A DNA stretch of 42,036 nt from Magnetococcales bacterium (GCA_015228975.1 JADGCN010000018.1:1-42036), one strand, 5' to 3'; counted from the stretch's first letter, positions 30,639 through 40,750 are shown. Numbers and translations are program-made. Notes: generated by a model not told the origin, from the sequence alone.

Positions 30639-32576
30639 ATGCGCATTCGGGCAATCAAGGCGATCGGTATGGCATTGTTGCTGGGATCTGGGGGGTGTGT
30701 GACCCATCCCGTGCAGACTGGTCAGGCTGACCCCATTGTCAAACCGGTTGCCGCCGTCAAGGCACCCGTGCAACTGAGCGATTCCGACTTGTTAGCCTCA
30801 GAAGCCATTCAACTGATTTCGGAAAACAAACTGGATGATGCCTCAACGAAGATCAACCTGGCCTTGAAGCAACGTCTGGATCGCTCCTACTATCATTTGC
30901 TCAATGGTCTTATTTATCACTTAATTGCACGCAGTGCCAACAAGGGTGAGGCGGACAAAGGGTCGTATGATCTGGCCAGACAGGGCTATGAAATGGCGAT
31001 CCGGTTTGACCCGAGCAATTGGCAGGCTCAATATTTGTTGGGACGTTTGTGTATTGATGTCGGGGATTATAACAATGCCCAAAAATATCTCGTCATGGCT
31101 GTCGGATTACACCGGGATGATCCCAAGCTGTTGGACAGCTTGATTTATGCCAGTTATCGCAATAATTCCCCGGATGTTGCGGCGGCGGCCATTCAGGCCA
31201 TGGAAAAGGCGGGTGGATTTAACGGGCGTGATACAACATTGCGCAATGCGGCCCTTGTCATGTCAGCCCTTGGAGAGCGAGAGCAGGCGGATCGGTATTT
31301 CAATCAATTACGCACAGTGTCAACCGACCAACACTTGTTGACGCACGTGAATCGCCGGATCCAGGATTGGCAAGAATTCTACGCCATGGAACCGAAACTG
31401 CGTACCGTGGAGTTCAGTAATTTTCAGGGCAGTAATTTTAATGCCCCTGCCACTCAGATGGTAACCCCCGCTCCATTTGGTGGGGGGTTTGGCAATACCA
31501 TGGGCGGCGTGCCACCGAAAACGGCTATCGGCACCGAAAACAAGATGGTGGTTGTCGATGTGGTCATGATCCTCACCGAGGAAAATATGGCGACATCCCG
31601 GGGGGTGAATGTTTTGACCGGACTGAAAATGCAGTTTGGTGATTCGACCAATCCAGCCTATTCAAAAGGTTTTTCGAGAAAAATTACAGATACGACTGCT
31701 GCCAGTACCGCAGCAGATGCCACAACGGGAGTGGTTGCAGCGCCATCCACAACGACAGGGATCACGGATACCCGTTCCATTACCCGCGCCCTGACAATAC
31801 CGGCGATATCGTACACATTGAACATCATGAATGCCAGTGAGCAGCGCAACGAAATTTTGGCGCGCCCGACGTTGGTGGCCCTGGCTGGCGAATCATCGGA
31901 ATTTTTTTCCGGCGTGGATTTGACGGCGGCTGCGGTTTCCCAGGGAACCCAAGGTGGTGAAGCGGTACGTATTCAAAAAGAGATTGGGGTTAGATTATTG
32001 ATCTCTCCCTCGTTCATCGACACCAACCATTTAAAGCTGAATGTGACCGCCCAGCGTTCGTTCCTCAACACACCGAGTACCAATGTCGATTTTGCCTACA
32101 AACTGGAAACGACACTCAACAAGGTGACGGCAAGCGTTGTGATGCGATATGGCGAAACGCTGATCCTGGGTGGCCTGAGCGAAAAGGAATCGGAAAAAGC
32201 CAGCGATGGTGTACCGGGGTTGCAGGATATTCCCGGTTTGCAATATCTCTTTTCGCAGAATATCAAACGTGATTTTCAAAAATCGGTACTGATACTTTTG
32301 ACACCCCATCCGCCCCAGTATGTTTATCAGACGGAGCGGGCGCGTGAAGAATATGAAAAAACGCTCAGCGAAGATGAGCGTCCGTTAGCGGCATTGCGGG
32401 CGCGCTATGCCGACTGGTTCCGGCCCTATCCCAACTGGGCATCGGCTTTCCATCATTTACAAAACAACAGTCTTTATCGGGAATTTCGTACTGGGGATGT
32501 GGCATTGGAGAGTTGGGCCGATATGACCGATATCAGTGAGCGCCTGAAACAGATTAAAGAATTTCTTTATTATTAG
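30639..32576 (+). CDS. Secretin-domain lipoprotein with N-terminal TPR-like region
   Basis: A 645-residue protein with a lipoprotein signal peptide (LLLGSGGC, Cys20). Residues about 55-260 are alpha-helical with TPR-like units (YYHLLNGLIYHLIARSANKG, WQAQYLLGRLCIDVGDYNNA). Residues about 385-560 form a secretin domain: ILARPTLVALAGESSEFFSG, then GVRLLISPSFIDTNHLKLNV and MRYGETLILGGLSEKESEK, GVPGLQDIPGLQYLFSQ, and KSVLILLTPHPPQ. This is the C-terminal barrel of GspD/PilQ-type outer-membrane channels, yet the usual N0-N3 ring domains are replaced by the TPR part. A short C-terminal tail follows. No other secretion gene lies near. It leads an operon with two envelope proteins. Confidence 0.85.
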   Translation: MRIRAIKAIGMALLLGSGGCVTHPVQTGQADPIVKPVAAVKAPVQLSDSDLLASEAIQLISENKLDDASTKINLALKQRLDRSYYHLLNGLIYHLIARSANKGEADKGSYDLARQGYEMAIRFDPSNWQAQYLLGRLCIDVGDYNNAQKYLVMAVGLHRDDPKLLDSLIYASYRNNSPDVAAAAIQAMEKAGGFNGRDTTLRNAALVMSALGEREQADRYFNQLRTVSTDQHLLTHVNRRIQDWQEFYAMEPKLRTVEFSNFQGSNFNAPATQMVTPAPFGGGFGNTMGGVPPKTAIGTENKMVVVDVVMILTEENMATSRGVNVLTGLKMQFGDSTNPAYSKGFSRKITDTTAASTAADATTGVVAAPSTTTGITDTRSITRALTIPAISYTLNIMNASEQRNEILARPTLVALAGESSEFFSGVDLTAAAVSQGTQGGEAVRIQKEIGVRLLISPSFIDTNHLKLNVTAQRSFLNTPSTNVDFAYKLETTLNKVTASVVMRYGETLILGGLSEKESEKASDGVPGLQDIPGLQYLFSQNIKRDFQKSVLILLTPHPPQYVYQTERAREEYEKTLSEDERPLAALRARYADWFRPYPNWASAFHHLQNNSLYREFRTGDVALESWADMTDISERLKQIKEFLYY

Positions 32577-32597
32577 GGAATTTTTGAGGAAAAATCC

Positions 32598-33797
32598 ATG
32601 ATTTGCCTTTCTTATGGGATGCCGGGACGGGGCGGGTACTTGCGTTTGGCGGGGGTACTGGCACTGATGGTTGTTGGCGGATGTGGTGACATGGTTGTCA
32701 AGGAACGCTACCACGACAAAGCCTTGAATAACAATCAATGTAGTTTTTGCGATTTGCGCTACGACGATTTCTCCTTGCGAGATATGACCGGCAAAGATTT
32801 TTCCGGATCCTACCTGTATGGGGCTAATTTTTCCTGGTCCATCCTGACCGATATGCAATTTCGTTCGGCCAATCTGACCATGGCCCGCATGGAGTGGGCC
32901 GATTTTGACAATGGCAATTTTGCCAATGCTACCATGGAAGATGCCTCGATGTTTCGCTCGACCTTCCGGAACGCGCAGATGCGTATGGCAACGTTATCAC
33001 GTTCCAACTTGTCGAGCAGTGATTTGACCGGAGCGGATCTGCGCACGGCCATTCTGGAAAGGGTTGATCTGACAGAAGCCATATTGGCAAAGACCAATCT
33101 GCGCAATGCCAATTTACGCGATGCCAACCTGTCCAGTGCCACGTTGCGAGAAGCCGATCTGCAGGGGGCTATCCTGGACCGTGCCGACTTTGAAGGTGCC
33201 GACATGGACAATGCCAATTTTGGCGATGCGCAACTGAAACAGGCCGCGTTTGCCTCGACGTTTATCCGTCAGGCCAATTTTCGCAAGGCGGACCTGCGCT
33301 CAGCCACCTTTACCAATGCCTACCTGGACAGTGTGTCCTTTCAAGGGGCTGATTTGCGCAAGGCCAATTTTACCGGGGCTACGATGAAGAATGTGGTGCT
33401 GCACGATGCCGATTTGTGTGATGCCATTCTTCAAGATGGCAGCCGTGGGGCGTGTGCAGTCAAGAAGGTAGAGCCTTCCCAGCAGCCGCCATCGGGCACT
33501 GCCGGGAACATGCCAGAGACGAATCCGAATCCACAGGCCCAGACCAATATGCCACTGAATAACCCGGCTTTCCAGAGCGCGCCGGCCAACCCGTTTAACC
33601 CCTTCAATGCCAATACCCAGCCCGGTTTTCCGCAGCAAACATTTCCTGGACAAGTCCCCGGGCAGCAACAACCCGTCCAGCCATTCGTAGCCCCACAGCA
33701 ACCGTTTGGCGGTGCCGCCCCGGCTCCTCCTTCTGGAGCCTCGCTGAATGGTCCGGATTTTCAAGTTAGGCCTCGTGTTGTCCAAATCTCCCTGTAA
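32598..33797 (+). CDS. Pentapeptide-repeat lipoprotein
   Basis: A 399-residue protein starting 21 bp after the secretin gene, with a GAGGAAA site. A lipobox (MVVGGC, Cys29) predicts lipid anchoring. Residues about 45-275 are nearly unbroken pentapeptide repeats of A(D/N)LxxA type (for example ANLRDANLSSATL, ADLQGAILDRADF), which fold into a right-handed quadrilateral beta helix. Residues 285-390 are disordered and rich in Pro, Gln, Asn and Phe (NPFNPFNANTQPGFPQQTF). Two cysteines flank the helix region (CSFC near 48, CAVK near 280). The helix can act as a spacer or binding rod on the outer membrane. Confidence 0.88.
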   Translation: MICLSYGMPGRGGYLRLAGVLALMVVGGCGDMVVKERYHDKALNNNQCSFCDLRYDDFSLRDMTGKDFSGSYLYGANFSWSILTDMQFRSANLTMARMEWADFDNGNFANATMEDASMFRSTFRNAQMRMATLSRSNLSSSDLTGADLRTAILERVDLTEAILAKTNLRNANLRDANLSSATLREADLQGAILDRADFEGADMDNANFGDAQLKQAAFASTFIRQANFRKADLRSATFTNAYLDSVSFQGADLRKANFTGATMKNVVLHDADLCDAILQDGSRGACAVKKVEPSQQPPSGTAGNMPETNPNPQAQTNMPLNNPAFQSAPANPFNPFNANTQPGFPQQTFPGQVPGQQQPVQPFVAPQQPFGGAAPAPPSGASLNGPDFQVRPRVVQISL

Positions 33798-33811
33798 GGG
33801 TCGTAAATACC

Positions 33812-34657
33812 ATGCTGAATCGTTTGTTGGTCTCCGTGGTTGTCGGTTTGATGATTGGTTTGAGTTCTGGCATTGGTCAGACGGAAGTTGTGGATCTGCC
33901 CGGTGCCGAGAAACAAAAGTCCGATCAGTCTGGTGCCACCGCGCAAACTGACAAAAACAGCCGTACGGTATTGGTTGCAGCTCCCTGGACCGTCTTTACC
34001 AAGGTTAAAAGGGGCGCACCAGTCGGCGTTTTGGCGGAGACCACGGATATCATACTCAAACGTATGGGATTCAACCCGGTATTCGTCGGCATGTCCATGG
34101 GGGAGATTCCCAAGGCCATGAAGGAAAATCAAGTGGCCGCGTCGGCATTGATGGTGAAAAATCCCGATAATGAGAAAAATGTCCTGTTGACCGAACCAAT
34201 CGTCAATGAATACACGGCAGTGGTCGTGCGTCGCGGCGAAAGCTTTTCCCTGGAACGGTTGAGTGATCTCAGGGGTCGCAAAATCGGTGGCCGTCAGGGG
34301 TATCGCTATCCGCTCCTTGAGGAGGATGACGAAATCAAAATTCAAAGGTTCCGCTCCGATGGCGAAGTCATGCGTAGCCTGTTGTTGCACAAGGTTGATA
34401 TCGTATTGGTCTCCGCTTTGTCCAACGTTTACAGTTTTCGGGTTGAAGGGGTGATCAATAAACTGGAAGTTCTTCCAGTTACCGTGGGTATCGTCCCCTT
34501 ACGTGTGGCTTTGTCGCCCAAGGTGTTCACCCCTGCCGATCAAACCCGTTTCAATTCCTTGATCGAACAGGTGCGTAACGAACCCGTATGGCAAGAGATT
34601 CTTGCAAAAAATGGCTTCGCGGATCTGATCCACGATTTTCCCCTGCTGAAAAAATAA
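33812..34657 (+). CDS. Periplasmic solute-binding protein, family 3-like
   Basis: A 281-residue protein 14 bp after the pentapeptide gene, with a TAAGGG site. A signal peptide occupies residues 1-23 (LLVSVVVGLMIGLSSGIGQ). The two-lobed SBP_bac_3 pattern is seen: VAAPWTVFTKVKRGAPVGVLAETTDIILKRM, then EKNVLLTEPIVNEYTAVVVRRGE, LSDLRGRKIGGRQGYRY, and a late LRVALSPKVFTPADQTRFNSL. There is no ABC permease or ATPase gene nearby. In this operon it could be a ligand-sensing partner of the outer-membrane proteins or a stand-alone receptor. Confidence 0.8.
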   Translation: MLNRLLVSVVVGLMIGLSSGIGQTEVVDLPGAEKQKSDQSGATAQTDKNSRTVLVAAPWTVFTKVKRGAPVGVLAETTDIILKRMGFNPVFVGMSMGEIPKAMKENQVAASALMVKNPDNEKNVLLTEPIVNEYTAVVVRRGESFSLERLSDLRGRKIGGRQGYRYPLLEEDDEIKIQRFRSDGEVMRSLLLHKVDIVLVSALSNVYSFRVEGVINKLEVLPVTVGIVPLRVALSPKVFTPADQTRFNSLIEQVRNEPVWQEILAKNGFADLIHDFPLLKK

Positions 34658-34739
34658 TTCCACGTTAACCAGAATTAATGATACAATGCCATCGGATTAC
34701 TGAGACCTTCAAGCGAAAACCGATTGACTGGCATTGTCG

Positions 34740-36365
34740 ATGTCGTTGCGATTAAAAAATGTACTGGAACATGGTGCTGGATTTTTGTCCAAAACACTGT
34801 GCCATCCCCGATACCGATTTATTGGATTGGGGGTGATCCTCAGCGCACTGATGTTTACCCTGTATCTGTCCGTTTCTGGTGTTGGTCTGCTGTTTGACCA
34901 TGTAACAGAAGAAAATCGAATTAAATTCTTCAAAATCATCCTCTGGATGACCGCTGCCTTCGCTTTGAACAGGGTGGTAAGGAAAAATATATGGAACGGG
35001 GTCGTTACCCGTCGATTGGGCTATAGCCCACCCGCCCTGATCGTCAATTTGTCCGCCATTCTGGTTTATTTTTGCGCCATCGTCGGCATCTCTGTCGATG
35101 TGTATCAAAAATCGGTGGTCCATTTCTTGACGGCATCGGGTGTCGTCGGCATTGTGCTGGGATTCGCCCTGCAAAAAATCATAGCTGACATCTTTTCCGG
35201 ATTGGCAATCAACATAGACCCATCATTTCGCTTGCACGACTGGGTGTTGCTGCATGGACGCAATGCGACGCAAAATATTTTCGGCTGCGTCAAAGAGATC
35301 AATTGGCGGACCACACGCATCCAGACCGAAGAAAATGTCATGGTTGTCATTCCAAACAGCGTCATGGCAACTTCCATTGTCAGCAATTATCAGATGCCTG
35401 ACGAAAAAACCCGTTTTTCGGTTTTCCTGTACCTGGATTTTGCTGTTCCCATTGAGCGTGCGATTCGGGTCATCCAATCGGGCATTTTGCAACTGGCTGG
35501 CAAGGAGGGTTTTCTTGACTCTCCCGCTCCCAAAACATTGGTATCGGATATTGCGGAATCTGGAATCAAATATTGTGTCACTTTCTGGCTATTGCCTTCC
35601 AAAACATTTCCCGATGTGGGACGCCACCAAGCCATAACCTCCATCCTGGAGAGTTTGGCCAAATCGGGCATTACTCCGATGTTGCCCAAACAGGAAACCA
35701 TTCTTGCCAGGAACAACAATGCCGGCGTTTTTGATTTTAATCTGCCCCAATATCGTCGACAACTCTTGAGCAGGCAGCAAATTTTTACATGCTTGCACCC
35801 GGATGAGGTCTCAGAGTTAAGCGAAAAATTGCTCTATAGGACATTTCATCCCGGGGAGATCGTTTTTAAAAAGGGGGATGCCGGTTCTTCCATGTTCCTT
35901 CTTGTCGAAGGAATAGCCGATGTGGTGGTGGAAACTTCGGAGTCAACGCCGAAGGGCAACAAAATCAACCGAATCAAATCGGGCGAAATCTTTGGCGAAA
36001 TGGCTCTGTTCACCGGGGAAAAGAGGAGTGCAACACTCTCGTTTCCGACCTCAGCGATTGTTTATGAACTGACCAAGGAATCGTTCCAGCCGATTTTGGA
36101 GAAACGACCCGAATTGGCCAAGGAGTTTGGCTTGTTGATTGCCAAAAGAAAGATGGAAATGTCTGAATTCAGTGATCGTTTGCGTGATGCCGATGCCGAT
36201 ATCGCTTGCAAAGGCGGGCTCATCGAATCCATGATCAATACCTATTTTAATTTTATGCGCGGTCCTGACCGCCGATCCGCCGATCCTAATACGCCCCCAT
36301 ATCCCCCCGAAAAAGAGCGGAGGAAAAGCACGGAGCGCCGGTCCAACGGGACAACAGCCCGATAA
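34740..36365 (+). CDS. MscS-type mechanosensitive channel with cyclic-nucleotide-binding domain
   Basis: A 541-residue protein starting at ATG 34740. Spans lie at about 25-50, 60-75 and 90-150. The MscS pore helix is LTASGVVGIVLGFALQKIIA, followed by the cytoplasmic beta domain (FRLHDWVLLHG, NWRTTRIQTEENVMVVIPNS). Residues about 345-465 are a cNMP-binding domain: FHPGEIVFKKGDAGSSMFLL and the phosphate-binding cassette FGEMALFTGEKRSATL at 418-433, whose Glu and Arg positions suit cAMP or cGMP binding. The C-terminal 60 residues are polar. Fused channels of this kind are gated or modulated by cyclic nucleotide and are known in cyanobacteria and some proteobacteria. Confidence 0.9.
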   Translation: MSLRLKNVLEHGAGFLSKTLCHPRYRFIGLGVILSALMFTLYLSVSGVGLLFDHVTEENRIKFFKIILWMTAAFALNRVVRKNIWNGVVTRRLGYSPPALIVNLSAILVYFCAIVGISVDVYQKSVVHFLTASGVVGIVLGFALQKIIADIFSGLAINIDPSFRLHDWVLLHGRNATQNIFGCVKEINWRTTRIQTEENVMVVIPNSVMATSIVSNYQMPDEKTRFSVFLYLDFAVPIERAIRVIQSGILQLAGKEGFLDSPAPKTLVSDIAESGIKYCVTFWLLPSKTFPDVGRHQAITSILESLAKSGITPMLPKQETILARNNNAGVFDFNLPQYRRQLLSRQQIFTCLHPDEVSELSEKLLYRTFHPGEIVFKKGDAGSSMFLLVEGIADVVVETSESTPKGNKINRIKSGEIFGEMALFTGEKRSATLSFPTSAIVYELTKESFQPILEKRPELAKEFGLLIAKRKMEMSEFSDRLRDADADIACKGGLIESMINTYFNFMRGPDRRSADPNTPPYPPEKERRKSTERRSNGTTAR

Positions 36366-36399
36366 CACCAAACATGTCTCCAAAGTAAAACAGCTCTGG

Positions 36400-39300
36400 T
36401 CACTTGATCTTATCATGGGCCCAGGCCTCAAAGTGGGCCAAGCAGGCTTCGAACTGAAATTGATCGAGTTCTTTTCGTATTGCCTTGAGTCTGGCAACAC
36501 CCGATGCATCGTGAACCAGTCGTTCCAGTTCTTCGACAACGGTTTCCACCGCGGAATCGTACGATGCCAAAAGCTCTATGGCACGATTGATGAGGCTCCC
36601 CAAGTGCTGTGGATCAATGCCAGGATTGCAGGAGGGGTGGGTATCTTCGAGACCCATCGGTGACGGGAATTGGGTTTCAATGCTGTTGATGACGAGATGC
36701 AGTTCCCGATCTGCTTTTTCAATGAGTTCGGCAATCTCGGTGGCCCTTTCGGGCATTTCTGCAATTTTCTCAATAACAGCCATGTGTTGCGAAAGTGTTT
36801 TGGCTCCAATTGTTGCCGAAACACCTTTGAGGGCATGGGCCCTGCGACTCAGAGCGGTGAAATGACCATCAGCCAAATGTTGCCGCATCTGGATACAGGT
36901 TTGGCTCTGGTTGACGGCAAATTTGCGAAGGATACTCTGATAGAGGGTGGTATTACCCGCCACATGGCGTAAACCGCAGTCGGTATCCATTCCGGGCAAA
37001 TCGAGAAGGGGAGAAGGGGGAACAGGGGGAGCTTCCGGCGCAGGGAAATGTTCTTGCAGGGGGGGATGACACCTGCTTCTGCCAGGGATCCATTTGGCCA
37101 GGGTGAGGTAGAGTTTGCCAGTGTCTATGGGTTTGGCGATGTGATCCTGCATCCCCGCTTCCAGACACATGTCTCGGTCGCTCGACATGGCGTTGGCCGT
37201 CATAGCCAGTATGGGCAGGGTGGCAAAACGCGGATCCTTGCGAATGGTCCGGGTGGCCTCAAGCCCATCCATGACGGGCATCTGCATGTCCATCAATACA
37301 CAATCCAGAGGTTCTCTGGCCACCAAGTCGACCGCCTCCTGGCCGTTTTGCACCGTGAACACCTTGATTTTGGCCTGTTCCAGCAATTCCTTCCCCACTT
37401 GTTGGTTGATTTCGTTATCGTCGGCCAACAAAATCCTGGCCCCCTCAAGTGACGCCATATGATCCTGCGGGCCATACGCAACCGTTCCAGAGGCCATGTG
37501 TCCGCCGGAACAGTTGAGATTGAGGACATCACAGAGAACCGCGAAAAGACGACCGGCAGGAATCGGTTTGACCAAATAATGATCGATATGGGATTCCTGG
37601 ATGGCCAGTTTGACGATGGCTTCTGAACCATAATTGGTGGCCAGGATGATTGGCTTTTGGTGATGCAAACCCAGCGAATGGCGCAAGATAGCGGCGGTGG
37701 TGATACCATCCATGGTCGGCATCATGAAATCCATGAGGATCAGGTCAAAAGGGGTTCCCAGGGATTCGGCTTCTTCGGCGAGGAGGATCGCTTCAGGTCC
37801 ATCGTGCGCCTTGGTAACCTGCATGTGGAATGCGTTCAAATAGCCAGTCAGGGTGGTCAGTGAGGTTTTGTTGTCATCGACGACCAGCACCCTTATGTCA
37901 CGCAACAAATCCCGGGAAGAAAGGATGGGCTCCTTGACGTCGGGCCGGGCGATACCCATGGGGATATCGAATAGGATCTGGCTTCCCTTCCCGGGAGCGC
38001 TTGTTACCTCGACAGCCCCTCCCATCATGGTGATCAGGCGTTTGGCGATGGTCAGCCCGAGGCCGGTGCCGCCAAACTTGCGGGTAATGGTAGTATCGGC
38101 CTGAGAAAAAGCCATGAACAGCTTTTCTTGTTGCTCTCGGGTCATACCGATGCCGGTATCGCGTACGATAAATTGCAGTCGGACTTCGGTATCTTTCCGC
38201 TCCAGTAAGCGAACCCTCAGGGTGACATCGCCTGTTTCAGTAAATTTAACGGCATTGTTGGTCAAATTGAGGAGAATTTGTCCCAGACGTAAGGGATCAC
38301 CTATCAGGTTCGTGGGAATGTCCGGGGATGTATCCACGATGAATTCCAATTTTTTTTCCTGGACCCGCAAGGCAACCATGACCGTAAGGCTTTCCAACAC
38401 TTCTTCCAGAGAAAATTCGATGGCCTCCATATCCAGACGCCCCGCCTCGATTTTGGAAAAATCGAGGATGTCGTTGATGAGACGCAGCAGGGAAGTCGCG
38501 GAAAGATGGACTTTGTGGATGTAATCCTGCTGCCGGGGATCCAGGGATGTCTGCAGGCACAGGTGACTTAAGCCAATGATGGCGTTCATGGGAGTGCGGA
38601 TTTCATGGCTCATGTTGGCCAGGAACATTCCTTTGGCATGGTTGGCCTGATCCGCTTTTTTCTGCGCCTGGGCCAGTTCTTTCTCGTTCAGGTTGAGCTG
38701 AAACCAATAGCCGGACAGGATCAGGAACATCAGAAAGAATACCGCACCGGAAAAAAAATCGTGACTGACCGATCCACTGATATCGACCGGGGTTGTGGAG
38801 GGGATGAAAACCGCAGCCTGCATGGCTGTGTAATGCAATCCACAGATGGCAATGGCCATGATCAAGCCGCTGACCAGTTTGGGCAGGATGGTGTTGTCAT
38901 GACGGCGTTGGACCATGCGGGCGGTTATGGCCAGGGCGATGAAAGAAGCGACCACGGCAACCAGGACCGCGAGAAAAAACAGATCGGTCCGGTAGCGGAT
39001 ATGGGCGGTCATGCGCATGGCATCCATGCCGATGAAATGCATGCTGCCGATACCGGATCCCATGATCAAGCTGGCCAGAGGCAGATGCTTCCAACTGCTG
39101 TTTTTGGCAATGGCCAGGCGCAGGGCGAAAAAAGAACTGGCGATGGCAGGTACGATGGAAAGGAGGGTGGTCAGCAGATGGAAATAGGTATCACGGCTCA
39201 TGTGAAACGCCAGCATGCCGATAAAGTGCATGGACCAGACACCGATTCCCATGACCAGGGCACCGACGCCATACCAGAGCAGCCTGGCCTTTTCCGTTTG

Positions 39301-39471
39301 CAGGCGTTCCGATTTGAGCATCTCGACGCGGATGGCGATATCCAGACTGGTCAGCGAGGTGATGTTGGCAACGATAAATGAGAGGAGGACCAGACGCCAA
39401 TCGTAGGATCCATGCGCTATCATTTCGTGGGGAAGGGGACCGAACAGGAAAAAATGAGGAAACATGCTCAT
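36400..39471 (-). CDS. MHYT hybrid histidine kinase with two receivers and HPt
   Basis: A 1023-residue inner-membrane signalling protein, counted from the ATG at 39471. A longer frame begins at 39522 with a TTG and is less likely. The N-terminal MHYT sensor (repeats MHFIGM, MHFIGM, LHYTAM) is a paralogue of the kinase at 0.1-2.4 kb. HisKA has His289 in NMSHEIRTP; HATPase shows NLTNNAVKF and GGTGLGLTI. Two receivers follow, with acceptors Asp581 (LILMDFMMP) and Asp728 (CVLMDMQMP), then an HPt domain with His879 in RRAHALKGV. The C-terminal 145 residues are a helical tail. The chain His-Asp-Asp-His allows a full phosphorelay within one protein, to a regulator encoded elsewhere. Confidence 0.92.
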   Translation of the reverse strand: MSMFPHFFLFGPLPHEMIAHGSYDWRLVLLSFIVANITSLTSLDIAIRVEMLKSERLQTEKARLLWYGVGALVMGIGVWSMHFIGMLAFHMSRDTYFHLLTTLLSIVPAIASSFFALRLAIAKNSSWKHLPLASLIMGSGIGSMHFIGMDAMRMTAHIRYRTDLFFLAVLVAVVASFIALAITARMVQRRHDNTILPKLVSGLIMAIAICGLHYTAMQAAVFIPSTTPVDISGSVSHDFFSGAVFFLMFLILSGYWFQLNLNEKELAQAQKKADQANHAKGMFLANMSHEIRTPMNAIIGLSHLCLQTSLDPRQQDYIHKVHLSATSLLRLINDILDFSKIEAGRLDMEAIEFSLEEVLESLTVMVALRVQEKKLEFIVDTSPDIPTNLIGDPLRLGQILLNLTNNAVKFTETGDVTLRVRLLERKDTEVRLQFIVRDTGIGMTREQQEKLFMAFSQADTTITRKFGGTGLGLTIAKRLITMMGGAVEVTSAPGKGSQILFDIPMGIARPDVKEPILSSRDLLRDIRVLVVDDNKTSLTTLTGYLNAFHMQVTKAHDGPEAILLAEEAESLGTPFDLILMDFMMPTMDGITTAAILRHSLGLHHQKPIILATNYGSEAIVKLAIQESHIDHYLVKPIPAGRLFAVLCDVLNLNCSGGHMASGTVAYGPQDHMASLEGARILLADDNEINQQVGKELLEQAKIKVFTVQNGQEAVDLVAREPLDCVLMDMQMPVMDGLEATRTIRKDPRFATLPILAMTANAMSSDRDMCLEAGMQDHIAKPIDTGKLYLTLAKWIPGRSRCHPPLQEHFPAPEAPPVPPSPLLDLPGMDTDCGLRHVAGNTTLYQSILRKFAVNQSQTCIQMRQHLADGHFTALSRRAHALKGVSATIGAKTLSQHMAVIEKIAEMPERATEIAELIEKADRELHLVINSIETQFPSPMGLEDTHPSCNPGIDPQHLGSLINRAIELLASYDSAVETVVEELERLVHDASGVARLKAIRKELDQFQFEACLAHFEAWAHDKIK

Positions 39472-39598
39472 GATCTGGCTGGTAACGAAATAAATAAGGA
39501 AAGTCAAGCAACAACCAGGCAAGAATTGCCACGGAAAATTGTGTCGGATGGGTAAAGCCTACCGCTTGGAATGCCGATACGTGTTAAGGAGATGCCGG

Positions 39599-39620
39599 GA
39601 TAACGGTGATGACCGTTATC
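39599..39620. promoter_or_regulatory. Perfect 9-bp inverted repeat upstream of the small exported protein
   Basis: GATAACGGT, four bases GATG, then ACCGTTATC form a perfect palindrome 45 bp before the start codon at 39666. No T-run follows, so it is not a terminator. The size and place suit an operator for a dimeric regulator or an mRNA leader hairpin. Confidence 0.6.
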
Positions 39621-39665
39621 GACGTAAGCGCTAATTGAGTACCACTATAAAGAGAAGAAACGACC

Positions 39666-40205
39666 ATGACTACCTTAAAAAGAACGCGAAGACCAATTTC
39701 CATGTTGGCTTGTGCCGCCCTTATGGCAGGGGGATTGGCTGTGGCCCAGGATGCGCGAGCCGATGTTGCCACGGCAACGGTGCTTGGGGGAGCCGCCCTT
39801 CTCAGCACACTGATGCATGCATCCACCCCCGAGGTGGTCCCTGTGCCCGCCCCGGCCCCCGTAGTAGCGGCGCAGCCTGTTGGCATGATGCCCACGGTGA
39901 TCCATCAGCCAGCCATTTACACCTCTGTCAACCCCATCGTGGCCCCTTGTCCGGTTCCGGTGGCCCAGCCTTATGCGGTTCCCGTTCCGGTGGCACAACC
40001 TTACCCGGTTCCCGTTCCGGTGGCTCAGCCTTATGCGGTTCCGGTGCCTGTTCCGGTGGCCCAGCCCTATGTCGTTCCGGTCCCGGTGGTTCAACCGGTC
40101 ACTTATCAAGTTACGACCCGGGTGATTCAACCCGTTTCCGTTCAGGTCGCCGCCCCCTTGCCGATCTGTGGCGTTGGGGTAGTCGTAGGTTGCGCGCCAC
40201 GCTAA
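39666..40205 (+). CDS. Small exported Pro/Val-rich repeat protein
   Basis: A 179-residue protein with an AGAGAAG site. A signal peptide (MLACAALMAGGLAVAQDARA, cut before DVAT) precedes a hydrophobic conserved stretch DVATATVLGGAALLSTLMHASTP that recurs in the paralogue at 40886. The middle and C-terminal parts consist of repeats of PVPVAQPYAV, then a tail with two Cys in CGVGVVVGC. It is probably periplasmic or surface exposed. No known family is recognised. Confidence 0.72.
   Translation: MTTLKRTRRPISMLACAALMAGGLAVAQDARADVATATVLGGAALLSTLMHASTPEVVPVPAPAPVVAAQPVGMMPTVIHQPAIYTSVNPIVAPCPVPVAQPYAVPVPVAQPYPVPVPVAQPYAVPVPVPVAQPYVVPVPVVQPVTYQVTTRVIQPVSVQVAAPLPICGVGVVVGCAPR
39951..40076 (+). repeat. 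Tandem 30-bp coding repeat, four units
   Basis: Units encoding PVPVAQPYAV occupy 39951-39980, 39981-40010 and 40011-40040, and one expanded to 36 bp occupies 40041-40076, followed by a diverged unit. Nucleotide differences are mostly synonymous, so the protein unit is under selection while the array is able to change length. Confidence 0.85.
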
Positions 40206-40263
40206 GGGGGCGTTTTGCACCCCCAGTGCGGGACTTTACATGGAAACCGTCGCGGTCAGGTCA

Positions 40264-40290
40264 GGAAGGGGGGGGATTCCCCCTCCTTCC
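40264..40290. other. GC-rich stem-loop
   Basis: GGAAGGGGGGG, loop ATT, and CCCCCTCCTTCC pair over eleven bases with one bulged T. It lies between the stop of the small exported protein (40205) and the end of the minus-strand gene (40297), a natural place for a bidirectional terminator. No T-run follows on either strand, so factor-independent termination is doubtful. Confidence 0.55.
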
Positions 40291-40296
40291 GAGAGT

Positions 40297-40722
40297 TTAC
40301 CTGTCGTCACGGTTAGGTGGAGTGAGGGGGTGCGGGGCGTGATGGGTCCGATCATATTCGGTGACGGCCCCGTGGAGGATGTTCATGAACCAGGAGGACG
40401 TAGTGGTGGGTTGTTGCAATTTTTCCAAGGGAGATCGATAGCGCTCATCGGTAATAGCAGGGTTGCCTGGACTCAAAGTGGTTTGATTGTCGGTCGATTC
40501 AGGCAGGTTTGCCCAATCATTTCTTTGGAATGGTTGTCCAAGGAGGGGATTGGCATTTCCCATCGTCGGTGTTTCGGCAACACGGATGGGATCGGCGGCG
40601 GCGTGAGATATCACGGTCACCGGGGCAACTGCCAACGACAAGAAGAGTATACAGGCAATACTTTGCAAGAATATATCATTGGAGCTTAACTTTTGCTTTT
40701 TCGGAAGCTTATGAAAAAACAT
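40297..40722 (-). CDS. Small exported protein of unknown function
   Basis: A 141-residue protein if it starts at the ATG at 40722, which is placed so that a hydrophobic signal peptide (IFLQSIACILFLSLAVAPVTV, cut near SHAAADP) sits at residues about 17-40. The mature part is polar, with Asn, Pro and Thr, and has no cysteines or known motif. No clear Shine-Dalgarno sequence is visible, so the start is uncertain; the frame itself stays open to 40857. It lies divergently from the small protein at 40886 and between two paralogous exported proteins. It could be a false frame, but the signal peptide argues otherwise. Confidence 0.5.
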   Translation of the reverse strand: MFFHKLPKKQKLSSNDIFLQSIACILFLSLAVAPVTVISHAAADPIRVAETPTMGNANPLLGQPFQRNDWANLPESTDNQTTLSPGNPAITDERYRSPLEKLQQPTTTSSWFMNILHGAVTEYDRTHHAPHPLTPPNRDDR

Positions 40723-40750
40723 AAAAATACGCAAACGTTTTGTCCGACCG

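Noticed and set aside
39951-40100. CRISPR-like array
   Set aside because: The units are contiguous, in frame and without spacers; they are coding repeats of a Pro/Val-rich protein.
40206-40230. Terminator directly after the 39666 gene (GGGGG...CCCCC)
   Set aside because: The stem is only five base pairs and no T-run follows.
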